A DNA stretch of 64,000 bases from Rhodococcus sp. 06-235-1A (GTDB lineage: Bacteria; Actinomycetota; Actinomycetes; Mycobacteriales; Mycobacteriaceae), in assembly GCF_002258785.1 (NCBI RefSeq), contig NZ_NOYI01000002.1:62001-126000 (forward strand). The letters run 5' to 3'. The translations under genes were made by a program, and so were the position numbers. Position 1 is the stretch's first letter; each line of letters starts with the position of its first letter. Below the pieces are notes generated by a model that saw only the letters and a list, made by a program, of their open reading frames with translations, searched no databases and was not told the origin of the DNA. Below are positions 28,743-39,000 of this stretch, piece after piece.

Positions 28743-30275
28743 GTGAGCCGACGTCCAGTCCGCGGCACCCGCCGCAGAGCGCTCGTCCGTACCCGATTCG
28801 TACTGGTGGGTGCCGGCCTGGTGATTGCGTTGATGGCGACCCTTCCCGGAGTCGCCGCCGCAGTACCGCCCCCGCCGCCCAACCCGTCCGACAGTGACCT
28901 CGCCGCCGCGGGCAGCGCCGTCGATTCGAGCCTCGGGCAGGTGGGCCAACTGATCGATGCGATCGCGTCCGCCAATCAGCAGCTCGCTCGGCTCGACGAC
29001 GAGGTCGCCTCGAAGCGAGAAGGCGTCAACAAGGCGCTGGTCGACTTGCAGAATGCGCGCGACGCGGCCGATGTTGCCGCCGCCGTCGTCGGTGCTGCGC
29101 AGCAGGCACTCGCGGATGCAGGCACGCAGATCCAAGCCGCCCAACGCAAGTTCGACGAGTTCGCGAAGTCCAGCTACACCCAGGGTTCCGGCGTCGCCTC
29201 GATGGCCTCGTTCCTCGGATCCAGCGGACCGGACGACGTCCTCGATCGCGCCCAGGTGCTCAAAGTTCTCTCCAACAGTCAGAACGCAGTGCTCGACGGG
29301 CTCCAGCGGGCCCGTACCGAGCAGGCGAATCGTGATTCGGCGGCGCGAGACTCCAAGCAGCAAGCCGACGCCGCGGCGTCGGAAGCCGAGGCGAAGAAGG
29401 CCGAGGCAGAGCAGGCCATTGCCGAAGCGCAGGCGGCGCTGCAAGCGGAGGCCGATCAGAAAGCAGCGATCGAGTCTCAGCGTGACGCAGCACAGACCGA
29501 GCTCGACGCGGCGCGCAGCAACGTCGCCGGTCTACAGGATCAGCGCGCGGCGTACGGCGACTGGGAAGCGCAGAAAGCGGCCGAGGATGCGGCGATCGCC
29601 GCCGCTGCGTCTGCGGCGCGGGAAGCTGCGTCTGCGGCGCGGGAAGCTGCTGTGCAGGCAGCTGCTCGGGTATCGGCCAACCTGGCGGCCCAGCAACGAG
29701 CTGCGGCCATCGCCGAGGGCCAACGGTCGCACGTCGACGTGGACGAGGATTCGAGTTCGTCCGACGACTCGGACAGCTCGACCGGGACCGCCCCCACCAA
29801 ACCGAAGACCCCCACCAAACCGAAGACGTCCACGACGCCGTCGGTCACCGGAAGTGCAGCCGTCGAACTGGCGATCGACCGTGGAATGAGCCAACTCGGA
29901 GTGCCGTATTCGTGGGGCGGCGGTGACGAGAACGGTCCGACCAAGGGCATCAGGGACGGCGGGGTCGCAGACAGCTACGGCGACTACAACAAGGTCGGGT
30001 TCGACTGCTCGGGCCTGATGATCTACGCGTTTGCAGGCCTCGGCATCTCGTTGCCCCACTACACCGGCTACCAGTACACCGCAGGTAAGCAGGTGCCGTC
30101 CTCGGAGATGAAGCGCGGCGACATGATCTTCTACGGACCGAACGCCAGCCAGCACGTCGCTCTCTACCTCGGCGACGGCAAGATGCTCGAAGCACCGCAG
30201 TCGGGCTCGGTGGTCAAGGTGTCCGACGTGCGATACAGCGGGATGACTCCGTACGCCGTGCGCATAGTGTCCTGA
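28743..30275 (+). CDS. ripA: RipA-like NlpC/P60 peptidoglycan endopeptidase
   Basis: This secreted cell-wall hydrolase cuts the peptide stem and acts in septum splitting. The 510-residue protein has a basic N-terminus and signal peptide (about 1-40, ending GVAAA), a long coiled coil (50-330) rich in Ala/Gln/Glu, a Ser/Asp then Thr/Pro/Lys linker, and an NlpC/P60 domain (380-510). Cys422 in FDCSG and His471 in SQHVALYLG are the catalytic pair. GTG 28743 follows GGGAGA. A 21-bp perfect tandem duplication lies at 29604-29645 and another repeated unit in the linker. M. tuberculosis has ripA and ripB here; only one gene is present. Confidence 0.92.
   Translation: MSRRPVRGTRRRALVRTRFVLVGAGLVIALMATLPGVAAAVPPPPPNPSDSDLAAAGSAVDSSLGQVGQLIDAIASANQQLARLDDEVASKREGVNKALVDLQNARDAADVAAAVVGAAQQALADAGTQIQAAQRKFDEFAKSSYTQGSGVASMASFLGSSGPDDVLDRAQVLKVLSNSQNAVLDGLQRARTEQANRDSAARDSKQQADAAASEAEAKKAEAEQAIAEAQAALQAEADQKAAIESQRDAAQTELDAARSNVAGLQDQRAAYGDWEAQKAAEDAAIAAAASAAREAASAAREAAVQAAARVSANLAAQQRAAAIAEGQRSHVDVDEDSSSSDDSDSSTGTAPTKPKTPTKPKTSTTPSVTGSAAVELAIDRGMSQLGVPYSWGGGDENGPTKGIRDGGVADSYGDYNKVGFDCSGLMIYAFAGLGISLPHYTGYQYTAGKQVPSSEMKRGDMIFYGPNASQHVALYLGDGKMLEAPQSGSVVKVSDVRYSGMTPYAVRIVS
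29604..29645 (+). repeat. 21-bp tandem duplication inside ripA
   Basis: The unit starting GCTGCGTCTGCGGCGCGGGA is repeated exactly twice (29604-29624 and 29625-29645), encoding AASAARE twice in the coiled coil. Identity at the DNA level suggests a recent slippage event. Confidence 0.85.
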
Positions 30276-30287
30276 GCGCGATCCGGA

Positions 30288-30428
30288 ACCACTCCGGCCC
30301 CTCGAGTCGTTCCGCAGGCTCCACTCCGGCCTCTCGAGTCGTTCCGCAAGCTCCACTCCGGCATCTCGAGTCGTTCCGCAGGCTCCACTCCGGCATCTCG
30401 AGTTGTTCCGCAGGCTCCACTCCGGCCT
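30288..30428. repeat. 32-bp tandem repeat, about 4.4 copies
   Basis: Units begin at 30288, 30320, 30352, 30384 and (partial) 30416, each exactly 32 bp apart. Each carries TCCACTCCGGC, then CTCGAGTCG and TTCCGCAGGC. Copies differ at only one to three bases. A related single piece occurs at 38510-38528. Units abut without spacers, so this is not a CRISPR array. It lies between the ripA stop and moxR. Confidence 0.85.
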
Positions 30429-30533
30429 CGTGCCGGGGGTGCCTTTCGGCGCTCCGGCCGATCACCTGGAATAGTTGATCGCGGCGGTACGAAACGAGCC
30501 CGACGATGATCGACTGAAAGCGGTGAATTCTTG

Positions 30534-31877
30534 GTGACATCACGTGACGGCCGGATTTCGAATGACGAGGAGTCGACGAACGTCGAGACCTCGACTCCGG
30601 GTCCACAGGGTGGGGAGCCGAAGCGGGTGGACAGTCCAGGCCTTGCCGAGGACGTTCTGCTTCTCGAGAAGGCCGTGTACGAGGTCAAGCGGGTGATCGT
30701 CGGTCAGGACCGACTGGTCGAGCGCATTCTGGTCGGATTGCTCGCCCGCGGACACGTACTGCTCGAGGGTGTCCCCGGTGTTGCCAAGACCCTTGCCGTC
30801 GAGACCTTCGCGCGGGTGGTGGGCGGGTCGTTCTCGCGAGTCCAGTTCACTCCCGACCTGGTCCCCACCGACCTCGTCGGCACCCGCATCTACCGTCAGG
30901 GCCGCGAGGAGTTCGACACCGAACTCGGGCCTGTCGTGGCCAACTTCGTGCTGGCCGACGAGATCAACCGCGCGCCGGCGAAGGTGCAGTCCGCGTTGCT
31001 CGAGGTCATGGCCGAGCGTCATGTCACCATCGGCGGCAAGACGTTCCCGATGCCCGACCCGTTCCTGGTGATGGCGACGCAGAACCCCATCGAGAACGAG
31101 GGTGTGTACCCCCTTCCCGAGGCACAACGCGACCGATTCCTGTTCAAGATCGTCGTCGACTATCCGACGGTCGAGGAGGAACGCGAAATCGTCTATCGCA
31201 TGGGCATCAAGGCACCCGAACCGAAGCAGGTCCTCGACCCGGTCGAATTGGTTCGCCTGCAGAATCTGGCCAGCTCGGTGTTCGTGCACCACGCACTCGT
31301 CGACTACGTCGTCCGTGTCATCTCCGCCACGCGTACTCCCGAGCAGTTCGGACTGGACGACGTGGCCAGCTGGATCGCTTACGGTGCCTCGCCACGTGCG
31401 ACGCTCGGCATCATCGCGGCGTCGAGGGCGCTCGCCCTACTGCGAGGTCGCGATTACGTGGTGCCGCAGGACGTTCTCGAGGTCATTCCCGACGTGCTTC
31501 GACACCGTCTGGTGCTGTCCTACGACGCTCTGGCAGACGAGGTGACGCCCGAGACGGTGATCTCCCGGGTACTGCAGACCGTCGGGTTGCCGCAGGTGTC
31601 GCCGCAGGCAGTTCCGGTGCCCCAGAGCAACGGAGCCGGTCCGGACGGCCCGCACTTCGATGGACGTCAGCCGCAGGGGCCCTACCCGGCACAGGGGCAG
31701 TTTCCGGCCCCCGGCCAGTTCCCCGCTCAGGGCCAGTTTCCCGGGCAGGGCCAGGTGCCGCCGGCTCAACAGCCCGGACCTCAGCAGCATCCACAAGGCG
31801 GTCAGTACGGTCAGCCGGCACCGTCGTTGCAGAAGCCGTCGGGTGACGGTTCGCCGATCGGTACGCCGGGTCAGTGA
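30534..31877 (+). CDS. moxR: MoxR-family AAA+ ATPase
   Basis: MoxR ATPases act as chaperones for partner proteins with VWA domains, here probably the one encoded at 32869. The 447-residue protein has Walker A GVPGVAKTLAVE, Walker B VLADEINRAP, and sensor region ATQNPIENEGVYPLPEAQRDRF. After about residue 360 comes a Pro/Gln/Gly-rich tail with QGQFPAPGQFPAQGQFPGQ repeats, not part of the ATPase core. I start it at GTG 30534; the TTG just before is also in frame. It overlaps the DUF58 gene by 4 bp. Confidence 0.9.
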   Translation: MTSRDGRISNDEESTNVETSTPGPQGGEPKRVDSPGLAEDVLLLEKAVYEVKRVIVGQDRLVERILVGLLARGHVLLEGVPGVAKTLAVETFARVVGGSFSRVQFTPDLVPTDLVGTRIYRQGREEFDTELGPVVANFVLADEINRAPAKVQSALLEVMAERHVTIGGKTFPMPDPFLVMATQNPIENEGVYPLPEAQRDRFLFKIVVDYPTVEEEREIVYRMGIKAPEPKQVLDPVELVRLQNLASSVFVHHALVDYVVRVISATRTPEQFGLDDVASWIAYGASPRATLGIIAASRALALLRGRDYVVPQDVLEVIPDVLRHRLVLSYDALADEVTPETVISRVLQTVGLPQVSPQAVPVPQSNGAGPDGPHFDGRQPQGPYPAQGQFPAPGQFPAQGQFPGQGQVPPAQQPGPQQHPQGGQYGQPAPSLQKPSGDGSPIGTPGQ

Positions 31878-32872
31878 GCGGATCCGACACCGCTCGCGTG
31901 ACGTCCGGCAGTACCGTCGTATCTCGGCCGCCGTCGTTCCGCTCGGGTGAGCTTCGTGATCCGAAGTTGGCCGCCGCGCTGCGGACCCTCGAGCTGACGG
32001 TGCGCCGAAGGCTGGACGGGGTTCTGCACGGCGACCACCTCGGGTTGATTCCCGGTCCCGGTTCGGAGCCGGGCGACGCCAGGGAGTACCAGCCCGGCGA
32101 CGACGTCCGCCAGATGGATTGGTCGGTCACTGCACGTACGACGCACCCGCACGTGCGGCAGTCCGTCGCGGATCGCGAGCTCGAGACCTGGCTCGTGGTC
32201 GACCTGTCGGCCAGCCTCGACTTCGGCACCACCGGGTGTGAGAAGCGGGACCTGGCCGTCGCGGCCTCGGCCGCGATCACGCATCTGTCCGGCGGCGGGG
32301 GCAATCGAATCGGCGCGGTGGTCGCCACCGGTGCAAGTACCACGCGCATTCCCGCACGAGGTGGCCGTGTCCACACGCAGTCGATGCTCCGAAGCATTGC
32401 CACGACGCCCGCGGTGGCCGACGGTGTGCGCGGAGACCTTCGAGCAGCCATCGAAGCCCTGCGGCGGCCGGAACGCCGTCGCGGGATGGCTGTGGTGATC
32501 AGTGATTTCCTCGGACCCATCGATTGGGAACGGTCGCTCCGCGCCATCTCCGCCCGACACGATGTGCTGGCCGTCGAGGTACTCGATCCCCGTGATCTCG
32601 AATTACCCGACGTCGGTGATGTGGTGTTGCACGATCCGGAATCGGGCCGAACTCGCGAGTTCAGTACGACGCCGCGACTGCGAGCAGACTTCGCGCGCGC
32701 CGCAGCAGCACATCGTGACGACGTCGAGAAAGCGCTTCGTCGCTGCGGAGCACCACGGCTGACGCTGCGTACCGACGGTGATTGGATTGCCGACGTCGTC
32801 CGCTTCGTCACCGCGCGCAGACACACCATCGGCTCCGGTTTCACCAATACTGCTCGGGCCGGTACGCGATGA
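31874..32872 (+). CDS. DUF58 domain-containing protein
   Basis: The 332-residue protein has the DUF58 signature, here [30 protein letters not shown], followed by a VWA-like region ([13 protein letters not shown]). DUF58 proteins always accompany MoxR ATPases and VWA membrane proteins, and their exact role is unknown. GTG 31874 overlaps the moxR stop by 4 bp, and the 3' end overlaps the VWA gene by 4 bp. It corresponds to Rv1480. Confidence 0.9.
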   Translation: MSGSDTARVTSGSTVVSRPPSFRSGELRDPKLAAALRTLELTVRRRLDGVLHGDHLGLIPGPGSEPGDAREYQPGDDVRQMDWSVTARTTHPHVRQSVADRELETWLVVDLSASLDFGTTGCEKRDLAVAASAAITHLSGGGGNRIGAVVATGASTTRIPARGGRVHTQSMLRSIATTPAVADGVRGDLRAAIEALRRPERRRGMAVVISDFLGPIDWERSLRAISARHDVLAVEVLDPRDLELPDVGDVVLHDPESGRTREFSTTPRLRADFARAAAAHRDDVEKALRRCGAPRLTLRTDGDWIADVVRFVTARRHTIGSGFTNTARAGTR

Positions 32873-33861
32873 GCCTGAGCGATTTCGCTTCGCCGTGGTG
32901 GCTCGGATTTCTCGTCGTCGTCATTGCACTGACGGCCGGTTACATCTGGATTCAGCGGCGCAAGCAGAAACATGTTCTGCGCTTCTCCAACATGGAACTG
33001 CTCGAGTCCGTTGCGCCCGTGCGGCCGAACCGTTTGCGACACCTGCCGACCGCGCTGGTGTTGGTCGGTCTGCTGTTCCTCACCGTCGCACTGGCAGGTC
33101 CGACGGCGGACGAGCGCGTCCCCCGCAACCGCGCCACGGTCATGCTCGTCATCGACGTCTCGCTGTCGATGGAGGCCACCGACGTCGAACCGACCCGGTT
33201 GGCCGCCGCTCAGGAAGCCGCGAAGTCCTTCGCCGACGGCCTGACGCCAGGAATCAACCTCGGTCTGGTCGCATTCGCAGGCACCGCGTCCGTCTTGGTG
33301 TCTCCCACGGCCAATCGTGAAGCCACCAAGTCCGCCATCGACAAACTGCAGCTCAGCGAACGAACCGCCACCGGTGAGGCGATCTTCACCTCATTGCAGT
33401 CGATCGACACTCTCGGAGCGATACTCGGCGGCGGTGACGCGGCCCCACCTGCCCGCATCGTGCTGCTCTCCGACGGCAAGCAGACGGTTCCGCAGAATCT
33501 CGACGACCCGCGAGGCGGCTACACCGCGGCCCGGGCTGCGAAGGACAAGGGCGTGCCGATCTCCACGATCTCGTTCGGTACGAGCTACGGCTCGGTCGAA
33601 ATCGAGGACGAGGCCGGGGTCGAACGAGTGCCGGTACCGGTCGACGACCCGTCCCTACGAGAGATCGCGACTCTCTCGGGTGGCAGCTTCTTCACCGCCT
33701 CGTCGCTCGAGGACCTCCGCGAGGTGTACGACACCCTGGAGGAGCAGATCGGGTTCGAGATCACCCGCGGGGACGCGTCGCGTCCGTGGTTGATTCTCGG
33801 TGTCCTGTTCATCTCGTCGGGGTTGGGTTCGGCGTTGGTGATGCGGCAACGATTGCCGTGA
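32869..33861 (+). CDS. VWA domain membrane protein of the MoxR operon
   Basis: The 330-residue protein has an N-terminal membrane helix ([19 protein letters not shown]), a second near residue 60 ([16 protein letters not shown]), a von Willebrand A domain with the MIDAS motif DVSLS (in [10 protein letters not shown]), and a C-terminal helix ([18 protein letters not shown]). The layout is BatA/Rv1481-like. It is the likely metal-binding client of MoxR. ATG 32869 overlaps the DUF58 stop. Confidence 0.9.
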   Translation: MSLSDFASPWWLGFLVVVIALTAGYIWIQRRKQKHVLRFSNMELLESVAPVRPNRLRHLPTALVLVGLLFLTVALAGPTADERVPRNRATVMLVIDVSLSMEATDVEPTRLAAAQEAAKSFADGLTPGINLGLVAFAGTASVLVSPTANREATKSAIDKLQLSERTATGEAIFTSLQSIDTLGAILGGGDAAPPARIVLLSDGKQTVPQNLDDPRGGYTAARAAKDKGVPISTISFGTSYGSVEIEDEAGVERVPVPVDDPSLREIATLSGGSFFTASSLEDLREVYDTLEEQIGFEITRGDASRPWLILGVLFISSGLGSALVMRQRLP

Positions 33862-34650
<789 letters not shown>

Positions 34651-34723
34651 GAACCCTACCCTCACAATGCATTTCAGCTCGTTGTCATAGATTTTCGTCA
34701 TCGAAAGCAAGGAACACAGCACT

Positions 34724-35548
34724 ATGGGCGGATTGCTCGAAGGCAAGACCATTCTCATCACCGGCATCATCACCGATGCCTCCATCGCGTTCCACGCCGC
34801 TGCCATGGCGCAGGAACAGGGCGCCAAGGTGATCATCACCGGGTTCGATCGGCTGCGGCTGATCGACCGCATCGCACAGCGTCTGCCCAAGGAGGTGCCC
34901 CCGGCGATCGAGCTCGACGCCACCAACGAGGAGCACCTCGCGGCCCTGGCGGATCGAGTCCGCGAGGTGGCGCCCGAGGGTATCGACGGCGTGCTGCATT
35001 CGATCGCGTTCGCGCCTCGCACCCTGATGGGACCTGACGCCAAGCCGTTCCTCGACGGACCCGGTCCCGATGCCGCGAAGGCGTTCGAGATCTCGGCGTG
35101 GAGCTACGCGTCGCTGGCACGTGCAGTACTGCCGGTCATGAACGAGGGTGGCTCCATCGTCGGAATGGACTTCGATCCGCGCACCTCGATGCCGTACTAC
35201 AACTGGATGGGTGTGGCCAAGGCCGCACTCGAATCGGTCAATCGCTACGTTGCCAGAGAAGTGGGTGCTGCCAAGCGCATTCGCTCGAACCTCGTCGCTG
35301 CGGGTCCCATCAAGACCCTCGCCGCGAAGGCGATCGCCGGTACGGCAACGGACGACGCGGCCAAGATGAATCAGCTCAACGTCTACTGGGACGGTGCCGC
35401 CCCGATCGGCTGGGATGTCAACGACCCGACCGTCGTCGCGAAGTCCATCGTCGCGCTGCTCTCCGATTGGCTGCCCGGCACCACTGGATCCATCGTGTAC
35501 GTCGACGGCGGAGCCAGCCACAACACGTATCTGCCCGAGAACATGTGA
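34724..35548 (+). CDS. inhA: Enoyl-ACP reductase InhA (NADH)
   Basis: InhA carries out the last reduction of FAS-II in mycolic acid synthesis and is the isoniazid/ethionamide target in mycobacteria. The 274-residue protein starts [24 protein letters not shown]. It carries Ser93 in LHSIAFAP, the counterpart of mycobacterial Ser94, and the catalytic pair Tyr159/Lys166 in [31 protein letters not shown] is also family-typical. AAGGA precedes ATG 34724. An ester hairpin-like terminator follows at 35560. Confidence 0.95.
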   Translation: MGGLLEGKTILITGIITDASIAFHAAAMAQEQGAKVIITGFDRLRLIDRIAQRLPKEVPPAIELDATNEEHLAALADRVREVAPEGIDGVLHSIAFAPRTLMGPDAKPFLDGPGPDAAKAFEISAWSYASLARAVLPVMNEGGSIVGMDFDPRTSMPYYNWMGVAKAALESVNRYVAREVGAAKRIRSNLVAAGPIKTLAAKAIAGTATDDAAKMNQLNVYWDGAAPIGWDVNDPTVVAKSIVALLSDWLPGTTGSIVYVDGGASHNTYLPENM

Positions 35549-35559
35549 CGCCGCGGTGG

Positions 35560-35581
35560 GCGAGACCACGTGTGGTCTCGC
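35560..35581. terminator. Hairpin after inhA
   Basis: GCGAGACCAC (35560-35569) and GTGGTCTCGC (35572-35581) form a perfect 10-bp stem with a 2-nt connection, 11 bp after the inhA stop and 61 bp before hemH. No T-run follows. It may terminate the fabG1-inhA message or reduce readthrough into hemH. Confidence 0.6.
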
Positions 35582-35642
35582 TCATCGAAGGTTTCGTTCG
35601 CCGATCGGACCCCCGCCGGGTCCGGTCGGCGACGAGGGCACA

Positions 35643-36734
35643 ATGGAAAACATGACCACCCCTGGAGACTTCGACGCACTGCTGGTGCTCTCGTTCGGCG
35701 GACCGGAACAGCCCGCCGACGTACGCCCGTTCCTGGAGAACGTCACTCGCGGACGTGGAGTGCCGCCCGAGCGTCTCGACGCGGTCGTCGAGCACTACAT
35801 GCATTTCGGGGGCGTCTCTCCGATCAACCAGCTCAACCGTGACATCATCGACGCACTGCGGCGTGAATTCGATTCCGCCGGAGTGGATTTGCCGATCTAT
35901 TTCGGAAATCGCAACTGGCATCCGATGATCGAGGACACCGTCGCGACCATGAAGTCGGACGGAATCAGCAAAGCACTGGTCTTCCCGACCTCCGCGTGGG
36001 GTGGATACTCCGGGTGCAGGCAGTATCACGAGGACATCGCCCGGGCCCGCGCCGCGGTCGGTGACGACGCACCACACCTGCTGAAGATCCGGCAGTACTA
36101 CGACCACCCGCTGATGGTGGACGCGTTCAGCGACGCCGTCGCGGCGGCCAGAGCCTCGCTGCCCGAACAGCACCGCGCAGGGGCACGTCTGGTGTTCACT
36201 GCGCACTCCATCCCCTCGGCCGCCGATGCCAATGCCGGCCCGCCCGAGGACGGCGGGCACCTCTACAGCCGTCAGGTGGCCGAAGCGTCCAGGCTCGTTG
36301 CGGCCGCGTCGGGTATCGACGACTACGACCTGGTGTGGCAGTCGCGCTCGGGGCCCCCGCAGGTTCCGTGGCTCGACCCCGATATCTGCGATCATCTCGA
36401 AGCGCTCTCGGCGCGGTCCGTCGAGTCGGTGATCGTGTGTCCGATCGGTTTCGTCTCCGATCATCTCGAGGTCGTGTGGGACCTCGACACCGAGGCCGAG
36501 GACAAGGCTCGCGAACTCGGTATGGCGTTCGCCCGCGCAGGAACTCCCGGATCGGATGCGCGCTTTCCACAGATGATTCGCGAACTCGTGGACGAGTACC
36601 GTGTCGGCGGACGCTGCCGCCGCCTCGGGCGCGTGCCGGGCTACGGTTCGACCCTCGACGGAAATCGTTGCGCCATCGGATGCTGCGAGCAGCCGACCCG
36701 GCCCACTCGGCCCGCCGCTGCCACCTCCCGCTAG
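35643..36734 (+). CDS. hemH: Ferrochelatase (coproporphyrin type)
   Basis: The enzyme inserts Fe2+ into a porphyrin in heme synthesis; actinobacterial members act on coproporphyrin III. The 363-residue protein has the conserved [11 protein letters not shown] histidine motif and [18 protein letters not shown]. Cysteines in YSGCRQY and a C-terminal cluster ([21 protein letters not shown]) fit the [2Fe-2S]-binding ferrochelatases of this group. GAGGG lies just before ATG 35643; a second ATG at 35652 is possible. Same order as Rv1483-Rv1485. Confidence 0.92.
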   Translation: MENMTTPGDFDALLVLSFGGPEQPADVRPFLENVTRGRGVPPERLDAVVEHYMHFGGVSPINQLNRDIIDALRREFDSAGVDLPIYFGNRNWHPMIEDTVATMKSDGISKALVFPTSAWGGYSGCRQYHEDIARARAAVGDDAPHLLKIRQYYDHPLMVDAFSDAVAAARASLPEQHRAGARLVFTAHSIPSAADANAGPPEDGGHLYSRQVAEASRLVAAASGIDDYDLVWQSRSGPPQVPWLDPDICDHLEALSARSVESVIVCPIGFVSDHLEVVWDLDTEAEDKARELGMAFARAGTPGSDARFPQMIRELVDEYRVGGRCRRLGRVPGYGSTLDGNRCAIGCCEQPTRPTRPAAATSR

Positions 36735-36759
36735 GCGCTGTTCGAGCGACCGACAGGTA

Positions 36760-37590
36760 TCAGGCGGAGTGCATCGCCGCTTCTATGCTCGTCGCGACCG
36801 CGATGGTGCGGGCAGTACGGACTGCCGCCCACAGTGGCCGAACCAACTCTTCGCGCGCCGCAGCGGCCGAGGCGGTGGGCGCCTCCGAGGGAGCTGACCC
36901 GGCCGCCACGGTCAGAATCGCGGCCACTCGGTCGGCTGATTCGAGTACTCGGAATGCCCGGTCGGATATCTCGGCGGGGTAGCGGTGCCGGGCCGCATCG
37001 GCGATCAGTGCGGCGATGCGGGTGCGTGGATCGGATTGCAGTGTTCGGGTGGGGAGCGATTGCATCTCGGCGAGAGCGTCCGCCGCGCCGCGGACGGCCT
37101 CACGCATCTCGTATTCGGCCTCACCCAAGCCCTGATCTCGATGGCGATGCTCGGGAACGATGATCGAATACACGGTCCAGCGCAACACATCCGGTCCCTC
37201 GACGACGGGCACCACGCCGATCCCGTGGTTGCCCGAGGTGCCGACGATCACGGCCTGCCCCGCGTTCAGGGCGGCGCGCGAGAAATCCGTGTTCGCGGGC
37301 AGTCCGCTCACTGCGCCGGGGGCAGGCAGAACGAGCCTCACCCGGTCGTCTCCGACGGCTGATCCCGTCCGTACCTCTGCGGTGGCCCTGATCGCCTGTA
37401 GTAGGCCCGCGATTCCCTCGGCATAACCGGGGTGCTGCAGTCCGAAGCTATCGGCCGCACCTGCATCGCCCGCACCCACGAGATGCATCGGTGCCCACTC
37501 GGACATGGCGTCGATGACGTCGTCCGGGGAGCTGGCACCGGCCAGCCAGGAACTGGCCCACAGGGCAAGACTTGCACTCGAAGAACACAC
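36760..37590 (-). CDS. Conserved hypothetical protein (Rv1486c-like)
   Basis: The 276-residue protein has no membrane segment. Features are a first section with GLQHPGYAEGIAGLLQAIRA, a strand-rich middle (VRLVLPAPGAVSGLPANT and VIVGTSGNHGIGVVPVVEG), and an Ala-rich helical end. The position, opposite hemH and before the NfeD gene, matches Rv1486c. Its function is unknown; nothing in the sequence suggests catalysis. It starts at GTG 37590 and is convergent with hemH, 25 bp away. Confidence 0.75.
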   Translation of the reverse strand: MCSSSASLALWASSWLAGASSPDDVIDAMSEWAPMHLVGAGDAGAADSFGLQHPGYAEGIAGLLQAIRATAEVRTGSAVGDDRVRLVLPAPGAVSGLPANTDFSRAALNAGQAVIVGTSGNHGIGVVPVVEGPDVLRWTVYSIIVPEHRHRDQGLGEAEYEMREAVRGAADALAEMQSLPTRTLQSDPRTRIAALIADAARHRYPAEISDRAFRVLESADRVAAILTVAAGSAPSEAPTASAAAAREELVRPLWAAVRTARTIAVATSIEAAMHSA

Positions 37591-37643
37591 GACTCACGAG
37601 CATAGGTCGGCGTGGCGAACCGTGCTCGGGACGCCTGTGTCGC

Positions 37644-37649
37644 TAGCGT
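37644..37649 (+). promoter_or_regulatory. Candidate -10 box of the DUF3097 gene
   Basis: TAGCGT sits 8 nt before GTG 37658, the spacing expected when transcription starts at the start codon. No good -35 is seen. No Shine-Dalgarno precedes the GTG. Confidence 0.4.
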
Positions 37650-37657
37650 TGACCGCC

Positions 37658-38476
37658 GTGAACGACATGTACGGCGGAGACATTCTCAAAGGGCACAGCC
37701 GGATGCGGAAGGTCCCGGCTCCGGAAGTTCCGGCCGAGCGCGGACTGGTGGTCGAGGACGCCGGGACCGGCTACTGCGGTGCGGTGGTCGGATTCGAGCG
37801 CACCTACGACGGAGACTTCGTTCGACTCGAGGACGGTGCCCGCACCACGCGTCTGTTCGCCCTGCGCGAAGCCGCGTTCCTGATCGACGGCCGTCGGGTG
37901 ACTCTGGTGCGCCCGAAGCCCGCGGCTGCGACTCCGCAGCACACGCGCTCTGCCTCCGGGTCCACCAAGGTCGAGGGACTGCGGGCACGAACAGCCCGCG
38001 CGAGCCGGATCTGGGTCGAAGGGGTGCACGACGCGGCCCTCGTGGAAAGTGTGTGGGGACACGACCTTCGAGTGGAGGGCGTGGTCGTCGAGCACCTCGA
38101 GGGCCTGGACAATCTGGGGGACCGGTTGGCGGACTTCGGCCCCGGCCCCGGGCGTCGTGTGGGAGTGCTGGTGGACCATTTGGTGACCGGGTCCAAGGAG
38201 TCCAAGTTGACGACGTCGCTGGGTGAGCACGTGCTGGTCACCGGCCATCCGTTCATCGACGTCTGGGAGGCGGTCAAGCCGGCCGCCGTGGGAATTGCGG
38301 CGTGGCCGAAGATCCCGCGGGGCGAGGACTGGAAGACCGGTATCTGCAGGGAGCTGGGGTGGGGGAGTCCGCGGGAGGGATGGCGTCGGGTGTATTCGTC
38401 GGTGTCGAGCTTCCGAGATCTCGAGGCACCGTTGATCGGAGCCGTCGAACAATTGGTCGACTTCGTCACCGAGTGA
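37658..38476 (+). CDS. DUF3097 family protein
   Basis: The 272-residue actinobacterial protein of unknown function begins VNDMYGGDILKGHSRMRKVPAPEVP. It has a small beta-rich first domain (GAVVGFERTYDGDFVRLEDG) and a second with features of a TOPRIM-like fold: IWVEGVHDAALVESVWG, GVVVEHLEG, VGVLVDHLVTGSKESKL. The acidic residues of these strands (EG and DH) could bind metal, but this is my inference. It is divergent from the Rv1486c-like gene across 67 bp. Confidence 0.8.
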   Translation: MNDMYGGDILKGHSRMRKVPAPEVPAERGLVVEDAGTGYCGAVVGFERTYDGDFVRLEDGARTTRLFALREAAFLIDGRRVTLVRPKPAAATPQHTRSASGSTKVEGLRARTARASRIWVEGVHDAALVESVWGHDLRVEGVVVEHLEGLDNLGDRLADFGPGPGRRVGVLVDHLVTGSKESKLTTSLGEHVLVTGHPFIDVWEAVKPAAVGIAAWPKIPRGEDWKTGICRELGWGSPREGWRRVYSSVSSFRDLEAPLIGAVEQLVDFVTE

Positions 38477-38509
38477 ACGCTCTGTATTTCTGAACGAGCA
38501 GGTCAGGCC

Positions 38510-38528
38510 GTTCCGCAGGCTTCACTCC
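38510..38528. repeat. Dispersed partial copy of the 30288 repeat
   Basis: GTTCCGCAGGCTTCACTCC matches the 32-bp repeat unit at 30288-30428 at 18 of 19 positions. It lies alone in the 79-bp gap between the DUF3097 and nfeD genes. This shows the element is not restricted to one locus. Confidence 0.7.
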
Positions 38529-38555
38529 ACCGCCGGATGTCCGATTCGTGATTGG

Positions 38556-38996
38556 ATGGAGGCTGTGGCAGCGATCATTTGGCTCATAGCGGCAGTGGTG
38601 CTCGCCGGTGCCGAGGCACTGACGGGTGACTTCTTCCTTCTGATGATTGCCGGCGGTGCCCTGGGTACCGCCGGTGTCTCTGCTCTGACGGATTTCCCGG
38701 TGTGGGCCGATGCGATCGTCTTCGGTGTTCTGTCGCTGGCGCTGGTTCTCGGGTTGCGACCGATTCTGTTGCGGCGCTTTGCTAATCCGCCCGATACCCC
38801 GATGGGCATGGCCGCGCTCACCGGCAAGAGTGCCGTGGTGCTCGAGCAGGTCACTGCACACGAAGGCCAGATCAAGCTCGGTGGTGAGGTGTGGACCGCG
38901 CGCCCACTCGACGAGACCGAGGTCTACGCCCCGGGTACCACCGTGACCGTGATGGAAATAGACGGTGCTACCGCCGTCGTATGGAAGGGACCGTAG
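38556..38996 (+). CDS. NfeD family membrane protein
   Basis: The 146-residue protein has two to three membrane helices (residues 4-75) and a C-terminal OB-fold domain (VVLEQVTAHEGQIKLGGEVWTARPL, ending VWKGP). NfeD proteins pair with stomatin/SPFH proteins in membrane microdomains. The stomatin gene follows 4 bp later, matching Rv1487/Rv1488. ATG 38556 is chosen; an internal GTG at 38565 has a ribosome site that is too close. Confidence 0.9.
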   Translation: MEAVAAIIWLIAAVVLAGAEALTGDFFLLMIAGGALGTAGVSALTDFPVWADAIVFGVLSLALVLGLRPILLRRFANPPDTPMGMAALTGKSAVVLEQVTAHEGQIKLGGEVWTARPLDETEVYAPGTTVTVMEIDGATAVVWKGP

Positions 38997-39000
38997 CTAC

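Noticed and set aside
30288..30428. CRISPR array
   Set aside because: The units touch each other with no unique spacers, and there are no cas genes.
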